Positions 1 through 8,876 of a DNA stretch of 64,000 nt are shown here, piece by piece (the first letter of the stretch is position 1; each line of letters opens with the position of its first letter). The notes beneath the pieces were generated by a model. The model saw only the letters and a program-made list of their open reading frames with translations. It searched no databases and was not told where the DNA came from. The position numbers and the translations under genes were made by a program. Source of the DNA: Clostridia bacterium (lineage in GTDB: Bacteria > Bacillota > Clostridia > Oscillospirales > SIG627); contig JAFXEX010000028.1 in NCBI GenBank assembly GCA_017520825.1, forward strand, positions 1 to 64,000, given 5' to 3'.

Positions 1-109
1 TAAAAATATTTCGGTTAGTTAATTACGCAAAATCCGTTTTTAACTACCAACTACAACGCAAATTGAGTGCTAAATGCCGAATTAAAAACAGATTTTCCGT
101 TTTTAATTC

Positions 110-150
110 CAAAAGAAAAAGCAACCAACTTTTTTGAAGCTGATTGCTTT
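110..150 (-). terminator. Intrinsic terminator of the DinJ-YafQ operon
   Basis: On the minus strand GCAATCAGCTT pairs, with G-U wobbles, with the GTTGGTTGC side of a hairpin. A T-rich run follows, just after the toxin stop codon. Confidence 0.7.
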
Positions 151-169
151 ATGAGTAGATATTAAATTG

Positions 170-445
170 TTAGAACAAATCGCTATGCGTTCCTGTTCGG
201 GTTAAACCTAAAATGAGCAAATCCTTTTCAATGCGATAGATAAGAAGCCAATCCGGCTGAATGTGGCATTCTCTGCATCCCTTGTAATCGCCGACAAGAG
301 GATGGTCAACATATTTTTCCGGCAAAGGTTCGCCATTTGCGAGAATATCAATAACCTCTTTAAGCAAAGATATATCATATCCACGCTTTTGAGCAAGTTT
401 ATAGTCCTTTTTGAAACGAGTGGACATCTCAATTTGATACTTCAT
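170..445 (-). CDS. yafQ: YafQ-family mRNA interferase toxin
   Basis: This 91-residue RelE-superfamily protein is expected to cleave ribosome-bound mRNA. The YafQ-type catalytic set is visible: His48, His61, Asp65 and His87 in the C-terminal THSDLF tail match the spacing of E. coli YafQ (H50, H63, D67, H87). The ATG overlaps the antitoxin stop by 4 nt (ATGA), so the two are translationally coupled in the usual antitoxin-first order. It lies at the far end of the conjugative-element module and may stabilise it; that role is inferred. Nothing suggests it is broken. Confidence 0.93.
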   Translation of the reverse strand: MKYQIEMSTRFKKDYKLAQKRGYDISLLKEVIDILANGEPLPEKYVDHPLVGDYKGCRECHIQPDWLLIYRIEKDLLILGLTRTGTHSDLF

Positions 446-717
446 GCGTCTAAATCCTTAAAGAGTTCGTCTGTACTTGAGTATTTCTTGGCGGGAATCT
501 TTCCGCTTATCATATCATCCATTTCCTGAATGGCTGCAACCGTTTCAGCGTTGGGAATATCTGTCGCTATCTCAAAAGGAATTCTGCCCTGACGAACAAC
601 CTGCCTTAAAAACATATTCATAGCAGTTGTCATATTAAGTCCCATATCGGCAAGCATAGCATCTGCCTGCTTCTTGAGTTCCGTATCCATACGAATACTC
701 ATATTCACTGTTGCCAT
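442..717 (-). CDS. dinJ: DinJ/RelB-family antitoxin
   Basis: This 91-residue ribbon-helix-helix antitoxin has an N-terminal beta strand (ATVNMSIRMD) followed by the helical DinJ core (LKKQADAMLADMGLNMTTA). The C-terminal tail is acidic and would wrap the toxin. I chose the ATG at 717 rather than an upstream in-frame ATG because GGGAGG lies 6 nt before it and the strong promoter at 746-774 overlaps the longer version. Such proteins normally repress their own operon with the toxin as co-repressor. Confidence 0.93.
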   Translation of the reverse strand: MATVNMSIRMDTELKKQADAMLADMGLNMTTAMNMFLRQVVRQGRIPFEIATDIPNAETVAAIQEMDDMISGKIPAKKYSSTDELFKDLDA

Positions 718-745
718 AACATTACCTCCCTTATTTAGTATATTC

Positions 746-774
746 ATTGTACCACAAAATATGTGCATTGTCAA
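746..774 (-). promoter_or_regulatory. Sigma-A promoter of the toxin-antitoxin operon
   Basis: On the minus strand, TTGACA (769-774) and TACAAT (746-751) are separated by exactly 17 bp, about 30 bp upstream of the antitoxin ATG. Confidence 0.85.
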
Positions 775-816
775 TACATTAAAGGTAAAAATACGGCATT
801 TTACAAAAAATTCAAA

Positions 817-856
817 CTCCTTATTTCAATTTTTCATCGAAAATTGAAATAAGGGA
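817..856. repeat. Long AT-rich inverted repeat
   Basis: CCTTATTTCAATTTT and its reverse complement flank a few loop bases, giving a stem of about 16 bp. A further partial copy (CTTATTTCAG) follows at about 871-880. It separates the small membrane protein gene from the toxin-antitoxin operon and could end minus-strand transcription, although the following T-run is imperfect. Confidence 0.6.
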
Positions 857-911
857 ACAAAATTCCTACTCTTATTTCAGTTAATCGCCAAAACAATAGC
901 AGCAAATGATT

Positions 912-1268
912 TTACGGCTTGATAGTTGCAAGTCCGTCGAGAAGCGGTCTTACATAAGCAAGGAATGCACCAATGCCGTTGATAATAGCCCAAGCAATCC
1001 AAATACGCTTGAGCCAGTCAACACTCTGGTCTACCTTTTGCTGATTGTTTGAAAGCTTCATACCTACAACACATACGGTAGTCATAAGAGCCGCAAGGAC
1101 GGTACTTATTCCTGCAATATGATTGTAGACGTCAACGATAATTCTGTCGGCAACTACCCACATATCATCTACGGCAAATACATTTATCGCAAACAGCGGT
1201 ACAAGTGCCACAATGAACGGTAGTGTCTGACAGCAAAACTTCATTATTTTGTTTTTCATATAAAGCAT
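912..1268 (-). CDS. Small two-helix membrane protein of a conjugative element (DUF3852/VirB2-like)
   Basis: This 118-residue protein has an N-terminal signal or membrane segment (residues about 10-30), a short loop, then two hydrophobic helices (about 45-65 and 85-105). Size and topology resemble the small Maff2/DUF3852/TrbC-like proteins found next to CnaB surface-protein genes in Tn1549/CTn-type elements. That family call rests on my recollection of architecture, not on a motif. The ATG at 1268 was chosen because AAGGA lies just upstream; a second ATG sits at 1259. It could be a pilin-like or mating-channel subunit. Confidence 0.6.
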   Translation of the reverse strand: MLYMKNKIMKFCCQTLPFIVALVPLFAINVFAVDDMWVVADRIIVDVYNHIAGISTVLAALMTTVCVVGMKLSNNQQKVDQSVDWLKRIWIAWAIINGIGAFLAYVRPLLDGLATIKP

Positions 1269-1290
1269 CGCATCCTTTCTAAAAATGGTT

Positions 1291-1316
1291 GTGGGCTGCC
1301 TTTTATGACAGCCCAC
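1291..1316 (-). terminator. Intercistronic hairpin between adhesin and small membrane protein
   Basis: GTGGGCTGTC and GGCAGCCCAC form a 10-bp stem with a 6-nt loop, followed after 5 nt by ATTTTTAG. It lies right after the adhesin stop and before the next ribosome site, so it may act as a partial terminator or 3'-end stabiliser. Confidence 0.6.
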
Positions 1317-1328
1317 GGGAAATGGAGT

Positions 1329-4300
1329 TTAATAGCCGGTTTTCGGCATTTCGATGTAAGTGTAACTATATACCTTTGTAACGAAACGGGAGATTGTGGT
1401 TATCCACTGACCGTTGTATACACCGCCGACATCCGCAGTATTTACAAAGCTGGAGCCGTTTGCAAGTCCTTTAACGGAACGTGCGTAAAGGTAAGGAGTT
1501 TCAACCTGTGCAAAGCCTGCTCTGACACTTCCGAATACATACATAATTTCTGTGATGTACTCGTTATCCGCAATACCGAGAGCGATGCTTGATACATCAA
1601 TTACATAGTTCTTGCTTGTGGAAAGATTGTCATTGATTGTGCGGTATTCGCCGTTAGAAAGGTTTGTAAGATACACTATCTTGTAGGATAGGTTCTGATT
1701 GAATGTGCCTGTCACTATCTTTTCGGCACGAATAGCCGATGGAAGTGTATCACGGAAATAGAAGCTGTCAAGAGATACGCTTGAAGTGTTTGCAATATTC
1801 TTGAAGCTGTAAACAATGGGGTTATTGGGCATTACTTCGTTGTAGCCATATTTGGTTACCGATACTCCTACAGATACCGACTTATTAAGTACCTCAAATG
1901 TCATAATCTGACCGTTAAACTCAAGGTGTGCTGTCATAAGAGTTCCATTGGGTGTGTAGTAAGTAGGAGCTACCGTCTCACGCATTGTATAAAGACCGAG
2001 AGGAAGAGGCTTTGATGCGGCTCTGCCGTTCTTGTCTGTTTTAATGGTGTCAACAATGTTTCCTGCCTTGTCGTAAATTTCAAATACAGCACCTTCAAGA
2101 AGTGAGCCTGCGGGAAGTCCGTTGATGGGGTTATCGTCTGCTGATTTCTTTACCACCTGAATCTGTGCCTGAATAGGTGTGTTGTACCAAGTGATTGATG
2201 AAGTATGACCGTACTCAACATAGAATGTCTTAACCTCGTTATCAAGTACATAGCCGTTAGGCACTGCAATCTCACGGATGTAATACTTACCGTCTTCAAA
2301 CTCGTTGTTATCGGTATATACATATCCGTTCTGATCGGAAACGTACTGTGCAAGAGGTCTGCCGTAGCGGTCTGAGATAAGGAATGTTACACCGCTTATA
2401 CCTTTACCTGTTGTTGAATCAACCTTATGAATAAGGAAGGAGGAATTCTTGCGATTGGTAATTGTAACACGGGTTATTTCTCCGTCAGTTACTTCAATGT
2501 CGTGAGGTTCTGCATCAAGAATGTAGTCGTCTGCCGCTTTGGTTTCAACGATCGTGTACCATCCGTTAGGTAAATCATCAATATTGATAACACCGCTTGC
2601 ATTTGTGGTGTATGTACCGATGCGTTTACCATTCATATACTCAACTTCAAACTTAACGCCCTTTATAGGCTGTCTTGTTTCTTCGTCAAGCTTTGTAATT
2701 CTGATACCGCCAAGAGCTTCATTAAGGAAGGTAAGCTCGTGAGTCTGTCCTGACTTTACCTTAACTGTCTGAGGTGCACCGTCAAGAGTATATCCCTCGG
2801 GAGCAGTAACCTCTGTTACAACGTAAGTATCGGGAGCAAGACCTGTAAGGTGGATGATACCGTTTCTGTTTGTGGTATATCTGCCGTTTGCGTTACCAAC
2901 TACTGTTCCTTCGCTGTTTGTAACCTTGAATACAGCACCGTAAAGTGGTTCACCTGTAGCCTTGTCAAGCTTTGTGATAATAAGCCCGCCTTCGGGAGAG
3001 TTGTAGAATGTGAGGTTATGAATCTTACCCGATACTACATTTATTGTCTGAGGCTCATCGCTGATAGCATAACCTGCAGGGGCTTCAACTTCAGTAATAA
3101 CATAAGTTCCGGGAGTAAGTCCGTTTACTTTGATATTACCGTAAATATCTGTTGTATATCTGCCGTTTGAATTTCCTACAACAGCACCCGTACTGTCGGT
3201 GATTTCAAATACCGCTCCGTAAAGAGGCTCTTCGGTTTCCTTATCAAGCTTAGTAATGATAAGTCCGCTGCTTGGCTTGTTGTAGAAGGTAAGAGTTTGT
3301 GTGTTGTCTGCATCAATCTTTACAGTCTTTGAAACAGTGTCAATTACATATCCATCGGGAGCTTTTGTTTCGGTAACAACTACCGTTGTGCCTGCTTCGA
3401 TATTTGTAATGTGTATCTGTCCCAATTCGTCTGTTGTATAGATGCCGTTAGAGGATACTGCACCATTTTCTGTGGGAATAAATTTGCCGTCAGATGTAGT
3501 TACGGTAAACTCTGCACCTGCAAGGGGCTGTTTTGTAATACTGTCAAGCTTACGGATGATAAGTCCGCCGTCCTTTTCATTTTCAAAAGTAACAGTGATT
3601 ACATCCTGTTCCTTTCCTGTGATATACACAGTTTCGGGAGCATCGCTGATAATATAACCATCGGGAGCCTTTGTTTCCTCGATCACATATGTGCCTGCTT
3701 CAAGTCTTGTTATAACGATTGTGCCGTTTGCAGAAGTTGTATACTCTCCGATAACAGTACCGCCGCTACCGCTTGTTCCGGAGAGGTATCTAACTTGGAA
3801 CTTTGCACCCTGAAGTACCTTTCCTGTGTCGGCGTCAACCTTCTTGATAACAAGTCCCGAAAGTGGTACGTTCTCAAAGGTGATTTCCTTATCTTCGCCG
3901 CCCTTGATGTAGATTTCCTGTGCTTCATTTGAAAGCACATATCCGTCGGGAGCTGAAGTTTCGGTTATCTTATACCAGCCGTCGTTGAGATTGTACATCT
4001 TAAACTGTCCGTTCTCATCGGTGGTAAATGTGCCGAGATGATTTACTTCACCTGTAAAGGTGTTGTTTGAAGCATAAACAACGCTGAACTTCGCATTTTT
4101 AAGGGGATCCTTTGTAATGCTGTCAATCTTGTTTACTGTAAGGGACGGTTTCTGATAGTTCTCAAAACGCACAACAGAGGTACGGTTTGGAACAAGGGTT
4201 ACAAGCTTGGGTTCGGAGTCGAGCAGATAATCGTTAGGAACGCTCTTTTCTATTACCTCGTAAATACCGGGGTTAAGGTGAGAAAGAAGTGCTTCACCGT

Positions 4301-7300
4301 TCTCGTCTGTAACTACCGTGTTCTCAGTACTGCCGTCTGCAAGACGAACAAGGAAGCCAACACCTGCGATTGGTTTACCTGTTTCAGCATCGGTCTTTAC
4401 GATCTTAAGACTTGGCTTTTCTTCGTTGAGAACAACTACCTGAGATTCCTTGCCCGCGAAAAGCTCTACGTGGTATTCCGTTTCATTAAGGACATAGTTT
4501 GTAGGAGCTTTTATCTCTTTTACGGAGTATACGCCGGGTTCAAGATTGTCGATTACGATATTACCGTCAATATCTGTAATTCTGTCAAGGTAGTTACTTC
4601 CGTCTTCGATTTTAGCGATTCTGAAAGTAGCGCCGGACAGATATTTATCGTTGTACTTATCGTATTTGATGACTCTGATGGACGGTTTCTTGGTATTGGT
4701 GAATACAAAGGTTGCATATTCGTTGCCTTCAACCTTGACTGTACGTTCTGCATTGTCAATGAGGTATCCTTCAGGTGCTTTTGTTTCGGTAACTGTATAT
4801 GTACCTTCGTCAAGTCTGTCAAGCTTGATTTCGCCGTTCTGGTCTGTGGTGTATTCCTTTTCAAAGGTGCCACCGACCTCGGTAAACTTGAATGTAGCGT
4901 TTACAAGAGGCTTCATTGTCTGTAAGTCAATCTTCACAAGACGCATATACGGCTTCTGGTCGTTAAGGAATACAAGAACCGCTGTGTCAAGGCTATCCTC
5001 CTTAACCTCAATAGACTGAGGTGTGGAGTTTACTATATGGTCATCGTCAGTTGCAATTTCCTTGACTGTGTACGTGCCTGTTTTAAGATCAAACAGTTCA
5101 ATGATACCGTTCTCATTTGTTGTGTATGTGCCTACAAGTGTGGTATCAAGATACACTTCAAAGGAAGTACCTGCCATAAATTCACCTGTGAGGCTGTCGT
5201 ACTTCTTGATAGTAAGGCTTGGCTTTCTTGAGTTCTCGATTGTAAGCTCGTTTGTTTTGCCTGCCGATGCTGTAAGGTGATAAAGTTCACCGTTTAACTG
5301 ATAGCCCTCGGGAGCTGTTATTTCCTGAACGGTATATACACCTTCGTCAATTTCAGAAAGTGTGATTTCACCGTTTTTATCAGTAGTTTTCTCCCATACA
5401 TCGTTACCCGAAAGATTTACAATACGAACTACAGCACCCTCAAGTTTTTCGCCTGTGTGCTTATCAATCTTTGTAATCTTGATGCTGGGCTTTACTGTAT
5501 TTGTAAATACAAAGGTTGCGGATTCGTTGCCTTTTACTTCAACAATTCTTGAAGAATTATCTGCAATATATCCGTCAGGAGCCTTTGTTTCCTTTACAAC
5601 ATAAGTACCAACTTCAAGTTCATTAAGAGAAATTTCGCCGTTTCTGTCAGTTGTAAATTCCTTTGTGAAGCTGCCGTCTGTTTTCTTAACTTCAAAGACT
5701 GCATCGGAAAGGGGTTCAAGAGTTGTACTGTCAAGCTTTACAAGTCTTATATACGGCTTCTGATCGTTTAAGAAAACAAGCATTGCGGTATCACCGCTGT
5801 TTTCATCAATCTCTATCTGCTGGGGAGTGGAGTTTACGATGTGCTCGTTATCAACCGATATTTCCTTTACAAGATATGTGCCTGTTTTAAGGTCACGGAG
5901 ATTGATTTCACCATTTATGTTTGTAGTGTAAGTACCAACAAGTCTTGCATCACGGTATACTTCAAATACGGCACCCGAAAGAGGCTCATTTGTCTTACTG
6001 TCAAGCTTTATGATTGTAAGGCTGGGTTTAATAGTGTTTTCAACGGTAAGTGTACTGTCTTTGCCCTCGAAAAGCTCTACGTGATAAAGGGTATCATTAA
6101 GCTGATAGCCTTCGGGAGCAGAGAGTTCCTGTACGGTGTAGATGCCTTCGTCAAGTCCGTCAATTTCAATAACACCGTTTCTGTCAGTAACTCTGTCATA
6201 GTAGCGTGTGCTGTCGCCAACCTTTGCTATACGGAAGGCAGCACCGTAAAGGGTATTGCCGTTATCCGAGTCAACTTTAGTAATTTTAAGTGTCGGTTTT
6301 CTGTAGTTCTTAAATACAAGTTGAACGTTTCCGTCCTCTGTCGCTTCAAAAACCTTTACTTCGGTATTTCTTACATAACCTTCGGGAGCTGATATTTCGG
6401 AAACCGAATATACACCGGGATTAAGATCGGAAAGTGTGATTTCACCGTCTCTGTCTGTTGTAAGCTCGTTAAGGTAAGTGACATTCACGCCTTCAATCTT
6501 AAAGGTTGCTCCATAGAGTTCATCACCTGTGTCAGCATCTATCTTCTTTATGCTGATGCCGGGCTTTGTGGGGTTAAAGAATGTAAGTGTTGCAGTCTTA
6601 CCGGGCTCAAGCTCAATAGACTGTGGTGCATCCTGAAGCACGTATCCGCTTGCTGTTCTTGTTTCTTTTACGGTGTATGTGCCGGGCTCAAGGTCTGTAA
6701 GCTCCACAAGTCCGTTTGCATCGGTTGTGTAGTTGCCGATAAGCTTTGTGTCCTTATATACTGCAAATCTTGTATTCTTTATGGGCTTTAAGGTCTGTGT
6801 GTCAAGCTTCTCAATTATGAGGGTAGGCTTCTTTGAGTTTGTAAGTACAAGAATAGGATCGTTTTCCACTGCGGGATCGTAAGGGTTGATATATATTCCG
6901 TGTCTTTCTGTATCAAGAATATATCCTGCAGGAGCTGCGACCTCTTCAACCTCATAGTAGCCTTCGGAAAGCTCGGAAACACAGGCATAACCTGCGGAAT
7001 TGGTTGTTACCGTTGTTACAAGTCTGCCGTCTCTGTAAACCTTAAAAGATACATCTTCAAGAGGAATGTTTGTGTCTTTGTCTTTCTTAATGAGTACAAA
7101 CGAGGGAGTTCTTACATTTTCAAAGGTAAGGGTAATATCGCTCTTGCCGTCCCATTTGAAAGTCTGTACATCATTACTCTTTTCATATCCTACGGGTGCT
7201 TTAAGCTCGTATGCTTTGTATGTACCGTAAGGAAGTGCATCGCCCTGAAGCTCAATACAGCCGTTATGACCTGTGTAAAGGTCGGTCTTGTAACTGCCGT

Positions 7301-8804
7301 CTGTCTGCTCGATTCTGAAAGAAGCACCGAGAAGCGGATTTCCGTTCTGTGCATCAACCTTGCGTATGCGAAGTATTCTTTCACTGAGATTCTTAACGCT
7401 GACAGTAGTTGTAGTGCCTTCAAGAACATTGACTGTTACATCTTCTGCCTTGATATATCCTGCGGGAGCCTGTGTTTCGGAAAGTGTATAGGAAATTGTA
7501 GGATCAAGATATTCCCATACAATCTGACCTGTGCTGTCGCTTGTTCCTTCATATGTTTTGCCGTTGGAGCCTGTCAGCTTGAATATTGCACCCTGTAAGG
7601 GATTTCCCATACCGTCAACCTTGTTTACAACAAGTCTGCCGTAAGGAGATGTAACGGTGTCCCATTTCATTGTACCTGTGCAGGACATAGGAGCATACAT
7701 CGGGTCTGCAATTATAAAGCTCTGTTCTGTGTCTGTCTGATTATTGGCAAAGTATATGTTGAACTGTGTTATTGTTGCATTTGCGTTGAAGGTGATGTTT
7801 CCGCTTTTGGGAGTGTTTCTTACTGGAATACATACCTTAAAATCGCCTGCATACTCCGAGCCGTTCTCATTCATATTGGTGAGAGTGTGGTCGGGAGTAG
7901 GAACTGTCCAATAAGTCTTACCCGAAGCAGTCCATGACACAAGCTGTTCGTTATCAAGATTTGTAACTATTGTGCCTGTGGGAGCGTTTGCGAGGTGAAG
8001 ATTTATTGAGTAGTTGTTCTTGTAGGTCGATGTTGCAGAAGAAGCAACAAAAGTGCGTGTGTAGTATTCAACACCGCCGATTGTTTCCTTTTCAATGCCG
8101 TACATACCGTTTTGTTCAGCACCGATAAGACCGTTAGCGTCTTCAATATTAAGAACGTTGCCTGCTTCGGTTCTTCCAAGTCTTATATGCATACCTGCAT
8201 TTAAGGGCTTAGTCCAGAAGGAAGCATTGTAAAGGATAATTTTAAGTGCTTCATATGCTCTTATTGCAGAAGGATCATCGGTAGGAACAAGAAGTGTATC
8301 ACGTCCGCTGTCCCATTGAGTTCCTTCGATTCTTAATTGTCCGAGAGTAGTCCATACTGCCGCCTGAGTTGCCGCTACGTACTCTTCACGGGTAAGATTT
8401 GCGATAAGGGGATTATCTGCTTTGTTAATGGAGATAAAGTCCTCAAGGCTTCTCTGGGGATAACCGTTGGCAAATGCACCTATCGTCTGAGGGGTTGTGG
8501 TGTATTTACCCGTAATGGTTATCTTCTTTGTTTCAGAGGGCTTTGCAAGTCCCCAGTTGATACAGTATGCAGGTCCTTGTATACCTGTATCACTTGTATA
8601 TGTCCACGACTGTCCCTGAAGCTTTGTGCCGCCAACAGTTTCGAGGATATAGTGGGTTTCGTTAAGTTTAATTGTTACTGTCTGTGCTTTTCCGTCACTT
8701 AATGTTTCTGCACTTACGGGCATTATGGGTATGACGGAGAGGAGAGTAATAAGGGCAAGCAACAGAGCGATTATCTGCTTGCCTGAACTTTTTGCTGTAG
8801 ACAT
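1329..8804 (-). CDS. Giant thioester-domain, SpaA/CnaB-repeat surface adhesin
   Basis: This 2491-residue protein has a signal peptide (residues 1-32, ending PVSA). The N-terminal domain (about 35-385) carries the two hallmarks of a thioester domain: Cys81 in AYCINWG and Gln147 in ATQAAVW. Such domains form an internal Cys-Gln thioester that can bond covalently to host amines. I count 21 SpaA/CnaB-type repeats of about 88-100 residues (about 388-2305). Each starts with a V.K.D-type strand containing the isopeptide Lys and has a later E-T/E-I/E-L-x-APxGY motif containing the likely catalytic Glu. A distinct domain (about 2306-2485) follows, and the protein ends in MPKTGY with no hydrophobic tail. 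The ATG follows AGGAGG. A sortase is encoded two genes upstream. Expected at the cell surface; ligand unknown. Confidence 0.92.
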   Translation of the reverse strand: MSTAKSSGKQIIALLLALITLLSVIPIMPVSAETLSDGKAQTVTIKLNETHYILETVGGTKLQGQSWTYTSDTGIQGPAYCINWGLAKPSETKKITITGKYTTTPQTIGAFANGYPQRSLEDFISINKADNPLIANLTREEYVAATQAAVWTTLGQLRIEGTQWDSGRDTLLVPTDDPSAIRAYEALKIILYNASFWTKPLNAGMHIRLGRTEAGNVLNIEDANGLIGAEQNGMYGIEKETIGGVEYYTRTFVASSATSTYKNNYSINLHLANAPTGTIVTNLDNEQLVSWTASGKTYWTVPTPDHTLTNMNENGSEYAGDFKVCIPVRNTPKSGNITFNANATITQFNIYFANNQTDTEQSFIIADPMYAPMSCTGTMKWDTVTSPYGRLVVNKVDGMGNPLQGAIFKLTGSNGKTYEGTSDSTGQIVWEYLDPTISYTLSETQAPAGYIKAEDVTVNVLEGTTTTVSVKNLSERILRIRKVDAQNGNPLLGASFRIEQTDGSYKTDLYTGHNGCIELQGDALPYGTYKAYELKAPVGYEKSNDVQTFKWDGKSDITLTFENVRTPSFVLIKKDKDTNIPLEDVSFKVYRDGRLVTTVTTNSAGYACVSELSEGYYEVEEVAAPAGYILDTERHGIYINPYDPAVENDPILVLTNSKKPTLIIEKLDTQTLKPIKNTRFAVYKDTKLIGNYTTDANGLVELTDLEPGTYTVKETRTASGYVLQDAPQSIELEPGKTATLTFFNPTKPGISIKKIDADTGDELYGATFKIEGVNVTYLNELTTDRDGEITLSDLNPGVYSVSEISAPEGYVRNTEVKVFEATEDGNVQLVFKNYRKPTLKITKVDSDNGNTLYGAAFRIAKVGDSTRYYDRVTDRNGVIEIDGLDEGIYTVQELSAPEGYQLNDTLYHVELFEGKDSTLTVENTIKPSLTIIKLDSKTNEPLSGAVFEVYRDARLVGTYTTNINGEINLRDLKTGTYLVKEISVDNEHIVNSTPQQIEIDENSGDTAMLVFLNDQKPYIRLVKLDSTTLEPLSDAVFEVKKTDGSFTKEFTTDRNGEISLNELEVGTYVVKETKAPDGYIADNSSRIVEVKGNESATFVFTNTVKPSIKITKIDKHTGEKLEGAVVRIVNLSGNDVWEKTTDKNGEITLSEIDEGVYTVQEITAPEGYQLNGELYHLTASAGKTNELTIENSRKPSLTIKKYDSLTGEFMAGTSFEVYLDTTLVGTYTTNENGIIELFDLKTGTYTVKEIATDDDHIVNSTPQSIEVKEDSLDTAVLVFLNDQKPYMRLVKIDLQTMKPLVNATFKFTEVGGTFEKEYTTDQNGEIKLDRLDEGTYTVTETKAPEGYLIDNAERTVKVEGNEYATFVFTNTKKPSIRVIKYDKYNDKYLSGATFRIAKIEDGSNYLDRITDIDGNIVIDNLEPGVYSVKEIKAPTNYVLNETEYHVELFAGKESQVVVLNEEKPSLKIVKTDAETGKPIAGVGFLVRLADGSTENTVVTDENGEALLSHLNPGIYEVIEKSVPNDYLLDSEPKLVTLVPNRTSVVRFENYQKPSLTVNKIDSITKDPLKNAKFSVVYASNNTFTGEVNHLGTFTTDENGQFKMYNLNDGWYKITETSAPDGYVLSNEAQEIYIKGGEDKEITFENVPLSGLVIKKVDADTGKVLQGAKFQVRYLSGTSGSGGTVIGEYTTSANGTIVITRLEAGTYVIEETKAPDGYIISDAPETVYITGKEQDVITVTFENEKDGGLIIRKLDSITKQPLAGAEFTVTTSDGKFIPTENGAVSSNGIYTTDELGQIHITNIEAGTTVVVTETKAPDGYVIDTVSKTVKIDADNTQTLTFYNKPSSGLIITKLDKETEEPLYGAVFEITDSTGAVVGNSNGRYTTDIYGNIKVNGLTPGTYVITEVEAPAGYAISDEPQTINVVSGKIHNLTFYNSPEGGLIITKLDKATGEPLYGAVFKVTNSEGTVVGNANGRYTTNRNGIIHLTGLAPDTYVVTEVTAPEGYTLDGAPQTVKVKSGQTHELTFLNEALGGIRITKLDEETRQPIKGVKFEVEYMNGKRIGTYTTNASGVINIDDLPNGWYTIVETKAADDYILDAEPHDIEVTDGEITRVTITNRKNSSFLIHKVDSTTGKGISGVTFLISDRYGRPLAQYVSDQNGYVYTDNNEFEDGKYYIREIAVPNGYVLDNEVKTFYVEYGHTSSITWYNTPIQAQIQVVKKSADDNPINGLPAGSLLEGAVFEIYDKAGNIVDTIKTDKNGRAASKPLPLGLYTMRETVAPTYYTPNGTLMTAHLEFNGQIMTFEVLNKSVSVGVSVTKYGYNEVMPNNPIVYSFKNIANTSSVSLDSFYFRDTLPSAIRAEKIVTGTFNQNLSYKIVYLTNLSNGEYRTINDNLSTSKNYVIDVSSIALGIADNEYITEIMYVFGSVRAGFAQVETPYLYARSVKGLANGSSFVNTADVGGVYNGQWITTISRFVTKVYSYTYIEMPKTGY

Positions 8805-8830
8805 TTTTATGTCCTCCTGTTCTTAAAATA

Positions 8831-8861
8831 CAAAAAGCAGACCGTTTTCTTCGGCCTGCTT
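8831..8861 (-). terminator. Intrinsic terminator between the transglutaminase-like gene and the adhesin gene
   Basis: The stem AAGCAGGCCG / CGGTCTGCTT (one wobble) with a 7-nt loop is followed by TTTGTATTTT on the minus strand. It would limit read-through from the upstream genes into the adhesin gene. Confidence 0.75.
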
Positions 8862-8876
8862 AGAGTTGATATTAGA

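Noticed and set aside
1-109. Further genes at the window start
   Set aside because: Only AT-rich sequence with partial repeats of a TTTTTAA-type motif; no supported frame or RNA gene.
1317-1330. A frameshift removing the membrane tail of the adhesin
   Set aside because: The sequence after the MPKTGY stop goes straight into a hairpin and the next ribosome site; no frame there encodes a hydrophobic helix.
1305-8702. Many long open frames on the plus strand across the adhesin gene
   Set aside because: They are antisense shadows of a repetitive, biased coding sequence; they lack ribosome sites and the minus-strand frame is continuous with clear domains.
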